From: Streptomyces echinoruber
GTDB taxonomy: Bacteria; Actinomycetota; Actinomycetes; Streptomycetales; Streptomycetaceae
Length of the DNA: 64,000 nt
Direction of reading: 5' to 3'
Assembly: GCF_014651135.1 (NCBI RefSeq)
Contig: NZ_BMWH01000018.1
Span: 1-64,000, forward strand
The notes beneath the pieces were generated by a model that did not search any database, was not told the DNA's origin, and was given only the letters and a program-made list of their open reading frames with translations. The position numbers and the translations under genes were made by a program. Positions 1 to 9,973 of this stretch are shown piece after piece; position 1 is the stretch's first letter, and every line of letters starts with the position of its first letter.

Positions 1-55
1 TGTGTTAAGCACGCCGCCAGCGTTCGTCCTGAGCCAGGATCAAACTCTCCGTGAA
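1..55 (-). rRNA. 16S rRNA, 5' end only
   Basis: The reverse complement reads TTCACGGAGAGTTTGATCC and continues into the universally conserved first helix of actinobacterial 16S rRNA. Only about the first 55 nt lie in the window; the gene runs off the left edge and is transcribed leftward. The mature 5' end is placed by analogy with Streptomyces annotations and may be off by a few nt. Confidence 0.95.
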
Positions 56-330
56 TGCCTTCCCCGATCGATCCGGGGCAACCACCACGAGAGCGGAACC
101 AGGAGGGAGGAATCGTCCCCCCGGCTCCCAGCGTCCTCGCTGTGTGTGTTTCAAAGGAACCTCGCCACCAGACCCGGCACACAGGCCGGTCCGGCGGACG
201 GGGCATCAACATATCTGGCGTTGACTTTTGGCACGCTGTTGAGTTCTCAAGGAACAACCGCTTCCTTCGTACTCACCCCGGACCCCTCGGTCCCGGGCTT
301 TCCTCCGGGCGTTTCCCTTCGGTGTTTCCG

Positions 331-415
331 ACTCTATCAGATCTTTCCGATCCGATTTCCTCGGCGCCTTCCGGGTTTCCGCTTCCGCGTTTCCCTTCCG
401 GCGGTCCCGACTTTA
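331..415 (-). promoter_or_regulatory. two rrn -10 elements in tandem
   Basis: On the minus strand CTGATAAAGTCGG (-10 TAAAGT, rc of 410-415) recurs 79 bp downstream as CTGATAGAGTCGG (-10 TAGAGT, rc of 331-336). The shared GATAnAGTCGG block is typical of Streptomyces rRNA promoters, which often have weak -35 boxes, as here. The two copies probably arose by duplication of a promoter unit. Confidence 0.6.
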
Positions 416-560
416 TCAGAACTTCCGGGCCGGTTTGGCCGGCCGTTCTTTCCCGAGTCCGTCGGGGCGGCTTCTTCGGAATCGGCACTGGGCTCGCTCC
501 GAGGAAGCGACAGATGTGAGGTCGCCCGCTGGGGTACACCCACCTCCAGGCAACTGCTCA

Positions 561-589
561 AATCTACCTCCCCACCCGACCCGTGTCAA
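561..589 (-). promoter_or_regulatory. rrn promoter, upstream copy
   Basis: On the minus strand TTGACA (rc of 584-589) and TAGATT (rc of 561-566) are separated by exactly 17 bp, a near-consensus housekeeping (HrdB-type) promoter pointing to the 16S gene. It is the strongest -35/-10 pair in the region and the one furthest from the gene. Confidence 0.7.
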
Positions 590-643
590 CGGTGCCTCGT
601 GGGGCGAAGAGGAGATTAGCAGCCGACGGCCCCCGGACGCACA

Positions 644-1648
644 TCAGGCGGCCGTCGGCGCCGTGGCACTGCGCTCAACCTCGTCGACGTCGCCCGTGTC
701 CCCGGCCCGGGCGGCTCGGCCGCCCAGGACGTAGACGTAGGCGAGGAAGGCGAGCTCGGCCAGGACACCGATGCCGATGCGGGCCCAGGTGGGCAGGCCG
801 GAGGGAGTGACGAAGCCCTCGATGGCGCCGGAGACGAACAGGACGAGGGCGAGGCCGATGGCCATGCCGACCGCGACGCGGCCCTCCTCGGCGAGGGCGG
901 TGCGGCGGGGGCGCGGGCCGGGGTCGATGAGGGTCCAGCCGAGGCGCAGACCCGTGCCCGCGGCGACGAAGACGGCGGTCAGTTCGAGCAGGCCGTGGGG
1001 AAGGACGAGGCCGAGGAAGGTGTCGAGGCGGCCGGCGGCGGACATGAGGCCGAGGCCGATGCCGAGGTTGAGCACGTTCTGGAAGAGGATCCACAGGACC
1101 GGCAGGCCGAGGAAGACGCCGAGGACCAGGCACATCGCGGCGGCCCGGGCGTTGTTCGTCCAGACCTGGGCGGCGAAGGCGGCCGCCGGATGGCTGGAGT
1201 AGTAGGTCTCGTACTCACCGCCGGGGCGGGTGAGCTGCCGCAGCTCGGTGGGGGCGGCGATGGCGGACTGCACCTCGGGGTGGGTGCCGATCCACCAGCC
1301 GAAGAGTGCGGCGATCGCGGTGGACAGCAGGGCGGTGGGTATCCACCAGCGGCGAGTGCGGTAGACGGCGGCGGGGAAACCGTGGGTGAGGAAGCGGGCG
1401 ACGTCGCGCCACGAGGCGCGTCGGGTGCCGGTCACGGTGCTGCGCGCGCGGGCCACGAGCTGGCTGAGCCGTCCGGTCAGCTGGGGGTCGGGGGCGCTGG
1501 ACTGGATGAGGGAGAGGTGGGTGGCGGTGCGCTGGTAGAGGGCGATGAGTTCGTCGGCCTCCGCGCCGGTGAGCCGGCGCCGGTGGAGCAGGGTGTCGAG
1601 GCGGTCCCACTCGGCTCGGTGGGCGGAGACGAAGACGTCCAGGTCCAT
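644..1648 (-). CDS. SpoIIM/DUF95-family membrane protein
   Basis: A 334-residue protein. The N-terminal ~100 residues are soluble and helical; about five hydrophobic segments follow (near 101-125, 170-203, 210-240, 258-280, 291-310). The family-typical PHG..E motif (LPHGLLEL) is in the third. This matches the stage II sporulation protein M family, membrane proteins that in Bacillus belong to the engulfment complex; outside Bacillus their role is unclear. The ATG start is preceded by GAGGAG about 10 nt upstream. A much longer open frame runs upstream in this frame but lies antisense to the RDD gene. It is divergent from the RDD gene, a pairing common in actinobacteria that suggests a shared membrane function. 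Family confident, function not. Confidence 0.85.
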   Translation of the reverse strand: MDLDVFVSAHRAEWDRLDTLLHRRRLTGAEADELIALYQRTATHLSLIQSSAPDPQLTGRLSQLVARARSTVTGTRRASWRDVARFLTHGFPAAVYRTRRWWIPTALLSTAIAALFGWWIGTHPEVQSAIAAPTELRQLTRPGGEYETYYSSHPAAAFAAQVWTNNARAAAMCLVLGVFLGLPVLWILFQNVLNLGIGLGLMSAAGRLDTFLGLVLPHGLLELTAVFVAAGTGLRLGWTLIDPGPRPRRTALAEEGRVAVGMAIGLALVLFVSGAIEGFVTPSGLPTWARIGIGVLAELAFLAYVYVLGGRAARAGDTGDVDEVERSATAPTAA

Positions 1649-1786
1649 CGTGTGCCTGCTCCTCGGCAGCTCGCCGGCTGCGCGTCGTAAGGGTCGGGAA
1701 AGGGTCTGCTGCCGTACTGCGGCGCGTGTGGCCCTCAGCTTGGCAGACTGGCCGTTCTCGGAGCAGGCCAGGGAAGGGCGGCGCAG

Positions 1787-2848
1787 GTGAGTGAGCTGGT
1801 CACGGGTGAGGCGGTGGCGCTGGAACTGCGCCCGGCGAGGCTGCCCAGCAGGGCGCTGGCCGTGTTGCTCGATCTGGCGGTGACGGTCGTCGTCTATGTC
1901 GCCGTGACCGTGGCTCTGGTGGCGGCGACCGCGTCCCTGGACGAGGCGGCGCAGATGGCGCTGCTGATCGCGTCGTTCCTGCTGGTGCTGGTGGGTGGGC
2001 CGATCGCGGTGGAGACGCTCAGCCACGGGCGGTCGCTGGGGAAGGTGGCGTGCGGGCTGCGGGTGGTGCGGGACGACGGCGGGCCGATCCGGTTCCGGCA
2101 CGCGCTGGTGCGGGGGGCGCTGGGCGTGGTGGAGCTTCTGCTGACGTTCGGGGTCGTGGCCTGTATCGCTTCGCTGGTCTCGCCCCGGGGGCGGCGGCTC
2201 GGGGACGTGTTCGCGGGCACGCTCGTGGTGCGTGAGCGGGTGCCCGCGGGTCAGGCGGGTTTCGTGCCTCCGCCGCCGCCATGGCTGGCCGGGCGGTTCT
2301 CCGGGCTCGACCTGTCGGCGGTGCCCGACGGTCTGTGGCTCGCCGTCCGGCAGTACCTGACCCGTATGCGTCAGCTGGATCCGCAGGTCGGCTCGGCGAT
2401 GGCGGAACGTCTCGCCACGGATCTCGCGGCGCGTACGGGGACGCCCCCGCCGTACGGCGTGCCGCCGGCCATGTATCTGGCGGCGGTGCTGCACGAGCGG
2501 CAGGCGCGGGAGGCGCGGCGAGCCTTCGGTGGCGGGGCGGTGTCGGGCGGCGAAGTCGCCGGGGTCTTCGGCGGTGGCGTGGCGCCCGGTGCCGCGCCCG
2601 GTGCCGCGCCCGGTGCCGCGCCCGGTGGGGTCGCGGGACACGTCGGCGACGTGCCTCCGGCGCCGACGTACCAGTCGCCCCGGACGCCGGGTGGGGCGGC
2701 CGGTACGGCGGGTACGGCGGCCTCCGAGCCGGATGTGCCGGCGCCCGCGTCCGGGGCGTCACCGGCTCCCGTCCGCGACGCCGGGTCCGAGCGGCCCGCC
2801 GCCGCCGAGGCCGAGCGGCCGGCCACCGGGTTCGTGCCGCCGACCTGA
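1787..2848 (+). CDS. RDD-family membrane protein
   Basis: A 353-residue protein with an RDD domain in the first ~155 residues: RPARLPSRALA at the start, hydrophobic segments around 20-45, 50-75 and 105-130, and the closing GRRLGDVFAGTLVV motif. A soluble part of ~115 residues follows, then a low-complexity Gly/Ala/Pro/Glu tail. The tail includes a GAAP-type repeat encoded by 12-bp units at 2582-2629. RDD proteins are poorly characterised; some act in ion exchange or transport. The GTG start follows a GGAAGGG ribosome site. It is divergent from the SpoIIM-like gene over 138 bp. The tail repeat is probably variable between strains. Confidence 0.85.
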   Translation: MSELVTGEAVALELRPARLPSRALAVLLDLAVTVVVYVAVTVALVAATASLDEAAQMALLIASFLLVLVGGPIAVETLSHGRSLGKVACGLRVVRDDGGPIRFRHALVRGALGVVELLLTFGVVACIASLVSPRGRRLGDVFAGTLVVRERVPAGQAGFVPPPPPWLAGRFSGLDLSAVPDGLWLAVRQYLTRMRQLDPQVGSAMAERLATDLAARTGTPPPYGVPPAMYLAAVLHERQAREARRAFGGGAVSGGEVAGVFGGGVAPGAAPGAAPGAAPGGVAGHVGDVPPAPTYQSPRTPGGAAGTAGTAASEPDVPAPASGASPAPVRDAGSERPAAAEAERPATGFVPPT

Positions 2849-2918
2849 GAACGGGGCGCCAGCCCGAAGGGCGGGCCGTCGGCCGGACAGGCGGGCCGGT
2901 CGGGCGGGCAGGCGGGGG

Positions 2919-3533
2919 TCAGGGAAAGACGGACGGTGGGGATTCGAGGTCCTCGAGTTCGAGGCCGGGGGCGGCCAGGACCACGTCCCCGGCGAGGTGC
3001 ACGGTGTGCTGCTCGCCCGTGTCCAGGGCTGTGACCTGGTACTCGTCCACGATCAGGGGGCCGCTGTCAGTGGCGTGTGCTTCTCTGGTCACCAGCGCCC
3101 AGGACTGGTCCACGGTGCGCGGGGCGAGGACTGGGTCCGTGAAGGCGACGAGGCGGACGCGGGTCGCGGGAGAGGAAGGGGTGAGGCGCAGGAGACGGGC
3201 GGTGGCGATGAGGAAGGCGGGGGATGTGCCGGTGAAGGCGTGGGCGCGCACGTTGCCTTCGGTGGCATGGGTGCCGGTGGGGTCGGTGCGGACCCAGGTG
3301 ACGCCGTCGAGGGCGGCGCCGCGCACCTGCCAGCTTCCCGCGTGGAGTTCGAGGCGCAGGGGGCGGCCGAGGTCGTCCAGGGTGAGGTCGACCGAGCCGC
3401 GGTGTTCGCCGGCGGGAGTGGTCAGCAGGGACGTGTAGCGCCAGCCGCTGGGGCCGGGGGCGCACTGGAAATGCTCTTCTGCGAGGGGGGTGTGATCGTG
3501 CGGATCGTGGAGTGAATAGCGGCCGCGGGGCAT
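2919..3533 (-). CDS. hypothetical protein, 204 aa
   Basis: I do not recognise a named family with confidence. The product is soluble, without signal peptide or membrane segment, and looks rich in beta strand: WRYTSLL, then a run of charged and aromatic strands ending in an acidic tail (LELEDLESPPSVFP). The WRY start and the alternating pattern faintly recall the putative glycolipid-binding family (PF06475), but that is a guess. The ATG is preceded by AGGA. Codon use is typical of the genome. It is convergent with the RDD gene over a 70-bp junction with imperfect 13-bp repeats, and lies downstream of the ahcY terminator, so it is probably transcribed separately. Confidence 0.65.
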   Translation of the reverse strand: MPRGRYSLHDPHDHTPLAEEHFQCAPGPSGWRYTSLLTTPAGEHRGSVDLTLDDLGRPLRLELHAGSWQVRGAALDGVTWVRTDPTGTHATEGNVRAHAFTGTSPAFLIATARLLRLTPSSPATRVRLVAFTDPVLAPRTVDQSWALVTREAHATDSGPLIVDEYQVTALDTGEQHTVHLAGDVVLAAPGLELEDLESPPSVFP

Positions 3534-3640
3534 GGGGGTCCTGGGTCGTGACGAGGCTGTCCGGCCTGCCGGGGCGGTGACGGCGCGGTTGTCGGCGCGG
3601 GCCGGCGGAGTGCCCGTCCGCGCCGGTTGCCGGATCGGTC

Positions 3641-3680
3641 AAAGGGGCAGGCCCCCGCCACGGGGGTGCGGGGGCCTGCC
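3641..3680 (-). terminator. terminator after ahcY
   Basis: A perfect 13-bp stem, GGCAGGCCCCCGC (3646-3658) with GCGGGGGCCTGCC (3668-3680), has a 9-nt loop. On the minus strand it is followed by CC and then TTT. It lies about 136 nt past the ahcY stop and is the only strong hairpin between ahcY and the next minus-strand gene. Confidence 0.6.
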
Positions 3681-3815
3681 TCGGAGACCGCCGGCCGGAG
3701 ACTGCTGGGCGAAGGCTGTCGAGCGAGCCGGTGCCGGGGAGCGGGAGGGCGCCGGGTGCGGCCGTGGAGCCGCGGGCGTGCCCACCCGCTCCCGCGGGCG
3801 GCGGCTCGGGCCGGG

Positions 3816-5273
<1,458 letters not shown>

Positions 5274-5629
5274 ATGAGGCTGCTCCTCGGATGGGTCGAG
5301 GTGTGTTCGGCTGGCTGGTCTGCGCGGCGGTGGGCACACGGGTGCCCGTGAGGACACCGAGGTGCCCGAAGAGGGCACAGGCATGCCCACGTGCGCGCAG
5401 CGCAGTCCGTCGGAGGCCCTCTCTCCCTCGGCCGGTCCGTCCGGGACCGCCCGACCGCCATCAGCAGCGACGTCTGGCTCCGTCCCAAGCTACACCGGAC
5501 GGCTCGGGTGTCCCCAGTCCGCCGGCGAACACAGCGAACACGGCGAACACATCGAGCCGATCACGGGCGTCCGGTCGCGGGTCGGCGCCGTGGCCGGGAC
5601 GGCGTGGCCGGGACGGGCCGGTGCCCCGG
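5274..5629 (-). other. ahcY leader and promoter region
   Basis: No gene seen. On the minus strand this is the probable 5' region of ahcY. GGGCAC occurs at 5332-5337 and 5373-5378 and GTGCCC at 5342-5347 and 5362-5367, so each can pair with either partner. A 9-bp-type repeat (gcgaacac) lies at about 5521-5545. A TAGCTT hexamer (rc of 5487-5492) is a possible -10 without a clear -35. The conserved core of the SAH riboswitch is not present. Confidence 0.4.
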
Positions 5630-6616
5630 TCAGTGGCCGGCGGCGTGCGGAGCCGGGCCGGGGCCGCCCGGGGTGGCCTCGGGGTCGGGGCCCTTGGCGG
5701 CCTCGGTCTCGCTGTAGATGTCGGGCTCGAGGTAGATCACGCGGGCGATGGGCACGGCGGCGCGGACGCGGGCCTCGGCGTCGTTGATGGCGGCGGCGAC
5801 CTCGGCGGCCGTGTCGTCGTGCCGGACGGCGATCTTGGCGGCTATCAGCAGCTCCTCGGGGCCGAGGTGGAGGGTGCGCATGTGGATGATGCCGGTGACC
5901 GTGCGGCCGTCGACGAGGGCGGCCTCGATCCTGCCGATCTCCTCGGCGCCGGCGGCCTCGCCCAGCAGCAGCGACTTCGTCTCGGCGGCCAGGACCAGGG
6001 CGATCAGCACCAGCAGGACGCCGATCATGACGGTGCCGATGCCGTCCCAGATCCCGTCGCCGGTCAGCAGCGACAGGCCGACGCCGAAGAGGGCGAGCAG
6101 CAGGCCGATCAGGGCGCCGAAGTCCTCCAGCAGGACGACCGGCAGCTCGGGGGCCTTGGCGCGGCGGACGAACTGCGCCCAGGACAGCGAGCCGCGCAGC
6201 TCGTTGGACTCCTTGATGGCCGTACGGAAGGAGAAACCCTCGGCGAGGATCGCGAAGACCAGGACTCCGACCGGCCAGTACCAGTGCTCCAGCTCGTGCG
6301 GGTGCCGGATCTTCTCGTAGCCCTCGTAGATGGCGAACATGCCGCCGATCGTGAACAGCACGATCGAGACGAGGAAGGCGTAGATGAACCGCTCGCGGCC
6401 GTAGCCGAAGGGGTGCTGCGGGGTGGCTTCGCGCCGGGCGCGCTTGCCGCCGACGAGGAGCAGGAACTGGTTGCCGGAGTCGGCTATCGAGTGGACGCCC
6501 TCGGCGAGCATCGACGACGAACCGCTGAAGGCGAACGCGACGAACTTGGATGCCGCGATCGCGAGGTTGGCGCCGAGTGCCGCCACGATCGCCTTGGTGC
6601 CGCCTGACGCGCTCAT
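5630..6616 (-). CDS. cation diffusion facilitator (metal efflux)
   Basis: A 328-residue integral membrane protein of the cation diffusion facilitator family, exporting divalent metals such as zinc by proton antiport. Helix 2 carries the metal-site HSIAD motif (about residues 42-46). The counterpart in the fifth helix is LLEDFGAL, an E-D pair instead of the H-D of YiiP, as in the subgroup near SLC30A9/ZitB-like proteins. The C-terminal cytosolic domain contains a conserved HMRTLHLGPEELLIA stretch. The ATG at 6616 (MSASGGTKAI) has AAGGGA about 13 nt upstream; an upstream GTG frame adds only low-complexity residues. It precedes ahcY on the same strand with a 356-bp gap, so it probably has its own transcript. 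Confidence 0.9.
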   Translation of the reverse strand: MSASGGTKAIVAALGANLAIAASKFVAFAFSGSSSMLAEGVHSIADSGNQFLLLVGGKRARREATPQHPFGYGRERFIYAFLVSIVLFTIGGMFAIYEGYEKIRHPHELEHWYWPVGVLVFAILAEGFSFRTAIKESNELRGSLSWAQFVRRAKAPELPVVLLEDFGALIGLLLALFGVGLSLLTGDGIWDGIGTVMIGVLLVLIALVLAAETKSLLLGEAAGAEEIGRIEAALVDGRTVTGIIHMRTLHLGPEELLIAAKIAVRHDDTAAEVAAAINDAEARVRAAVPIARVIYLEPDIYSETEAAKGPDPEATPGGPGPAPHAAGH

Positions 6617-6730
6617 GTGTCCGCGTTGTCCCTTCGCCCTCGTTCGTGGGCCGCCGCCCGGGGCCGTGCCCGCCCGGCGGCTTTGCCCGTCCTTTGCCGG
6701 TGGGCCATTGTTGCAGCCCGGTCCGGCGGC

Positions 6731-6847
6731 GGTACGCCCGGTCACCACCACCGCCGTATCCCGGGCGACCGTCACCGCCGTACCTCGGGCGACCGCCACC
6801 GCCGGACCTCGGGCGGCCGCCGCCGTACGTCAGGTGACCGCCACCGG
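6731..6847. repeat. ~24-bp tandem repeat, five imperfect units
   Basis: Units of about 24 bp with the core cgtacctcgggcgaccgcc recur from 6731 to 6847 (one unit is 21 bp). The array fills the space between the manA stop codon (6862) and the cation-efflux gene. It has no coding potential of its own; open frames across it merely read the repeat. Confidence 0.7.
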
Positions 6848-6861
6848 GGCGGTCATGCGCG

Positions 6862-8013
6862 TCAGACGACGACCGTGGCCCGGAAGACCGTGCCGGCGCC
6901 GGAGACGCCGGCCTTCTCGTCCGCCGGGACGAACACGGACCGGCCCGGGGTGAGCTCGTACTCGCCCGCCCGCACGGTGCCGGCGGTGCACAGCAGGATC
7001 TGCGGGGTGGGCAGGGTCAGGTCGCGGGCGGGGGCGCCCTCGGACAGGACGTGGCGGGAGAGGCGGAACTCGTCGATCGGGGTCTCGTAGACCTCCTCGC
7101 CGTCCGGGGAGGCCTCCGGGCGCAGCACGCCCGGGTCGCCCGGCTCGAAGCGGACGACGCGCAGCAGTTCGGGCACGTCGACGTGCTTCGGGGTCAGGCC
7201 GCAGCGCAGCACATTGTCGGAGTTGGCCATGATCTCCACGCCGAGGCCGCCGAGGTAGGCGTGCGGGACGCCGGCGCCGAGGAACAGGGCCTCGCCGGGC
7301 CGCAGCCGGACGTGGTGGAGCAGCATCGCGGCCAGCACGCCCGGGTCGCCCGGGTAGTGGCGGGCGAGGGCGGCGTACGGCTCGTAGGGGCCGCCGAGGC
7401 GGGCGCAGGCGGCCGCGGCCTCGGTGACGCTGCGGGCCGTCTCCGCGCGGTCGGCGGTGAGCAGCGCGGTGAGCACCTCGCGCAGCGCCGCGTCCTCGGG
7501 GTGGGCGCGCAGCAGGTCGACGTAGGGCTTGAGGGAGCCGACGCCGAGGCCCTCGAACAGGTCGGCGGCCCGGGCCGGGGCGCGGAAGCCGCACAGGCCG
7601 TCGAACTCGGTGAGCGCGCAGATGAGTTCGGGCTTGTGGTTGGCGTCCTTGTAGTTGCGGTGCGGGGCGTTCACGGGGATGCCGCGGCGTTCCTCGTCCG
7701 CGTAGCCCGCCCGGGCCTGGTCCAGGTCCGGGTGGACCTGGAGGGAGAGCGGGGCGGCCGCGGCGAGGATCTTCAGCAGGAACGGCAGCCGCGGGCCGAA
7801 CTTCGCCACCGCCGGTGCGCCCAGCTCGCGCTCGGGGTCCGCCTCGATGACCTCCAGCAGCGTGCCGCGGGGCGTGCGCGAGGGCGCGCCCGGGTGGGCG
7901 CCCATCCACATCTCGGCCTGCGGTTCGCCGCTCGGCTCGACGCCGAGCAGGTGCGGGATGGCGGTCGGGGAACCCCAGGCGTAGGGGCGGATGGTGTTGT
8001 CGAGGGGGTCCAT
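6862..8013 (-). CDS. manA: mannose-6-phosphate isomerase, class I
   Basis: A 383-residue enzyme interconverting fructose-6-phosphate and mannose-6-phosphate, the first step to GDP-mannose. Family features: the N-terminal PYAWGSPTAIP, EMWMGAHPGAP, the zinc-site QVHPD and NHKPEL segments, LCGFR, and a later VPHAYLGG in the second cupin-like half. The ATG at 8013 opens MDPLDNTIRPYAWG. It lies in a minus-strand series with the SIS isomerase, Trm112-like and phosphomannomutase genes, an order I also recall from mycobacteria, so GDP-mannose supply is the likely role. The gap to the upstream SIS gene (233 bp) is filled by GC-rich repeats. Confidence 0.95.
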   Translation of the reverse strand: MDPLDNTIRPYAWGSPTAIPHLLGVEPSGEPQAEMWMGAHPGAPSRTPRGTLLEVIEADPERELGAPAVAKFGPRLPFLLKILAAAAPLSLQVHPDLDQARAGYADEERRGIPVNAPHRNYKDANHKPELICALTEFDGLCGFRAPARAADLFEGLGVGSLKPYVDLLRAHPEDAALREVLTALLTADRAETARSVTEAAAACARLGGPYEPYAALARHYPGDPGVLAAMLLHHVRLRPGEALFLGAGVPHAYLGGLGVEIMANSDNVLRCGLTPKHVDVPELLRVVRFEPGDPGVLRPEASPDGEEVYETPIDEFRLSRHVLSEGAPARDLTLPTPQILLCTAGTVRAGEYELTPGRSVFVPADEKAGVSGAGTVFRATVVV

Positions 8014-8246
8014 GCGGGGTGGGGTTCTTTCTGCGGGTCGTCGTTACGGCCGGGCCGGCCTCGGGACCGGACCGGTCACGGGGCCGGGCCGGTCACGGGG
8101 CCGGGCTGATCTCGGGACCGGGCCGACCTCGGGACCGGGACCAGGACCGGAACCGGGACCGGCGTGCTGCCCGGGCTCTCCGTCCGGGAGCCGCCGCCCG
8201 ATGGCGGGGCCGGTGGCCGGGCCCGGCGATGGCGGTCGGGTCTATG

Positions 8247-9374
8247 TCACGTCGTCGAGGCGAGGGACAGGTAAACGGCGGCGAAATCCGTGGTGGCGAT
8301 CAGTTCCGCCAGCGTCTCGATCTCGTCACCCGGCTCCGGCTCCAGTTCGCTGATCGGCGTGTCGTGGCTCAGGGCCAGGTCGCGGGCGGCGGGCGCGGCG
8401 GTGATGCCCCCGATCGGGCGGTCGCGCAGCAGCACCACACGCGCGTGCAGCGCGGGCGGCTCCTCCACGCGGTCGCGGAAGAAGTCGTCCGGGTCGGCGC
8501 GGGCGGCGAGCGGGCCGGCCAGCAGGGCGCTGTGCGCGGCGAGCGCCTCGGGCAGTTCCGCCACCATCGCCGGTGCGCCCGACAACTCCGCCAGCGCGGC
8601 GGCGAACCGGCGGCCGGCCGGACCGGCCGAGGTGCCCTCCGTCCAGACGAGCGGCAGCGCGTCGGCGAGTTCGGCGGCCAGCGTCTTGGCCGGGTTGCTG
8701 TAGGTCGCGATCGCCGGGCCGCAGCGCTCGGCGACGTGGTCCAGCCGGTCGGCGACCTTCTCCAGGGCGTCCCGCGGGGCCGCGAGCAGGCCGATCTTGT
8801 CCAGGAGCACCAGCAACGGTGTCAGCAGCGCCCACAGCACGCCGGGGGACGAGGCCGCGAGGGGCTCCTCCTGGTCGTACGGAGCCGTGGCCATCGGTAC
8901 GAACAGGCCGTGGGCGCCCGTGACCGCCTCCTGGAGCGGGGTGCGGACGGGGGCCACGGCGACGACGCTGCAACCGCGGCGGTAGGCCTGCTCGGCCAGC
9001 AGCGACAGGCTCGGTTCCGTGCCGTCCGGGGTGGCGATCAGCAGCAGATCCACGGCGCCGACCCAGCCCGGGAGCTCCCAGCGCAGGGCGCCGGCGGCCG
9101 GGGCGACCCCGGTCGGGGCCAGGCGGATGACGGGGCTGCCGGCGCCGGCGAGGGTGCCGAGGAGGTCGGCGGCGTGGGTGGCGGCGGCTCCGGGGCCGGC
9201 GATCAGGACGGCGCGGGGGCGGCCGTCGGGCTTGAGGTCGGTGACGCCCGCCTCCGCGGCGTGCCGAACGGCGGTGCGGACGCGGGCACCGGCCTCGGCG
9301 GCGCCGCGCAGCAGGCCTCGGCGGTCGGCTCGGGCGAGGGCCTCGGGGTCGTCGAGCAGCGGTTCGTCGAGCAT
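8247..9374 (-). CDS. SIS-domain phosphosugar isomerase-like protein
   Basis: A 375-residue protein resembling the bacterial bifunctional phosphoglucose/phosphomannose isomerase family (SIS plus the bact-PGI C-terminal domain). Visible: an N-terminal helix MLDEPLLDDPEALA, then two alternating alpha/beta halves with IAGPGAAATHAADLLG and TYSNPAKTLAAELADALPLV where such enzymes bind the sugar phosphate. It is encoded between the manA and manB genes, so a role in fructose-6-P/mannose-6-P supply is plausible. The actinobacterial members beside manB have not, to my knowledge, been shown to be catalytic. ATG start, 48 bp after the Trm112-like stop, so probably co-transcribed with it. Confidence 0.85.
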   Translation of the reverse strand: MLDEPLLDDPEALARADRRGLLRGAAEAGARVRTAVRHAAEAGVTDLKPDGRPRAVLIAGPGAAATHAADLLGTLAGAGSPVIRLAPTGVAPAAGALRWELPGWVGAVDLLLIATPDGTEPSLSLLAEQAYRRGCSVVAVAPVRTPLQEAVTGAHGLFVPMATAPYDQEEPLAASSPGVLWALLTPLLVLLDKIGLLAAPRDALEKVADRLDHVAERCGPAIATYSNPAKTLAAELADALPLVWTEGTSAGPAGRRFAAALAELSGAPAMVAELPEALAAHSALLAGPLAARADPDDFFRDRVEEPPALHARVVLLRDRPIGGITAAPAARDLALSHDTPISELEPEPGDEIETLAELIATTDFAAVYLSLASTT

Positions 9375-9422
9375 GCGGCAGCCTCCGATCGGCTCCGGTC
9401 GCCGGGTGGTCCCGGCAGGGGG

Positions 9423-9593
9423 TTACGCGGGGCGGCGGGCCTCGTCGACGAGGAGGACGGGGATGCCGTCGCGGACCGGGTACGCCAGGCCGCAGTCCCG
9501 GCCCGTGCAGATCAGCTCGTCGCCCTGCTCCTCGAGGGGGGCGTGGCAGGCGGGGCAGGCGAGGATCTCCAGGAGGCCGGCTTCGAGCGGCAT
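9423..9593 (-). CDS. Trm112-like zinc-binding peptide (56 aa)
   Basis: A 56-residue protein: MPLEAGLLEILACPAC..., with a CPAC pair, a second pair in CTGRDC, and the typical ending YPVRDGIPVLLVDEA. This is the Trm112/YcaR (UPF0434) fold, which binds zinc and in eukaryotes and archaea activates methyltransferases; in bacteria the partner is usually unknown. The ATG is followed by a complete ORF ending TAA, 48 bp before the SIS gene start, implying one transcript. It is too short for most ORF cut-offs but the family match is clear. The same small gene sits beside manB in mycobacteria, as I recall. Confidence 0.85.
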   Translation of the reverse strand: MPLEAGLLEILACPACHAPLEEQGDELICTGRDCGLAYPVRDGIPVLLVDEARRPA

Positions 9594-9973
9594 GGGGGTT
9601 CCCTTCGGGGACGACGGTACGGGTGTGGAGTGACGTGCCTGGTCAGGGTACCGCCGGGGAGGACGGGAGTGGGCTTCCCGTCCGCCCGGCTCGACCGGTC
9701 GCGGAGTGGCCGCGAAGTGACCGCGGAGTGGCCGCGCAGCGGCTGTGGAGCCGCTGCGGAACGGCCGTCACGGGCTTCCGCCCAAGCCCCCGAGTGGGGC
9801 TCCGCCCGGACCGGCGAGGGCCCGGGCCCGGCGAGGGCTCCGCCCCGCGCCCCGGGCATCGCCCGGAGGCCGGTGCACGGCAGCCCCCGCCGGAGCCCCT
9901 GGAGCCCCCGGGGCCCCTGGAGTCTCCGGAGCAGAGACCTCGCCGGAGCGGAGACCTCGCCGGAGCGGAAGCG
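9594..9973. other. intergenic region with hairpins and 11-bp repeats
   Basis: No gene seen between manB and the Trm112-like gene. It contains a run of ~11-bp units of the type gcggagtggcc (about 9703-9745), a perfect 10-bp stem with a 4-nt loop at 9735-9758 (CGCAGCGGCT/AGCCGCTGCG), and a second stem at 9661-9683 (GGACGGGA/TCCCGTCC). The 9735-9758 hairpin lies 216 bp past the manB stop and could end that transcript. Repeated gcccctggag and agacctcgccggagcgg blocks adjoin the manB stop. Confidence 0.45.

Larger units (their letters stand above)
56..643 (-). promoter_or_regulatory. rrn leader and multi-promoter region
   Basis: This 588-bp stretch between the 16S gene and the SpoIIM-like gene has no credible protein gene. 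On the minus strand it holds several promoter-like elements and a transcribed leader. The leader includes, around 195-260, the stretch seen before many Streptomyces 16S genes (TTCCTTGAGAACTCAACAGC, rc of about 236-255), probably involved in processing or antitermination. Multiple tandem promoters are usual for Streptomyces rrn operons. Short open frames here on both strands look like noise. Confidence 0.75.

Noticed and set aside
644..2641. Single 665-residue gene on the minus strand
   Set aside because: The upstream half is antisense to the RDD gene and purely Arg/His/Pro-rich; the SpoIIM-like domain starts at a good ribosome site at 1648.
5274..5629. SAH riboswitch before ahcY
   Set aside because: The GAGGAGCGCTGC-type core, the paired CAGGCTCG and the closing AACGGCGCTC segment of the known motif are not found on the minus strand. 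GAGGAGC occurs only as the ribosome site.
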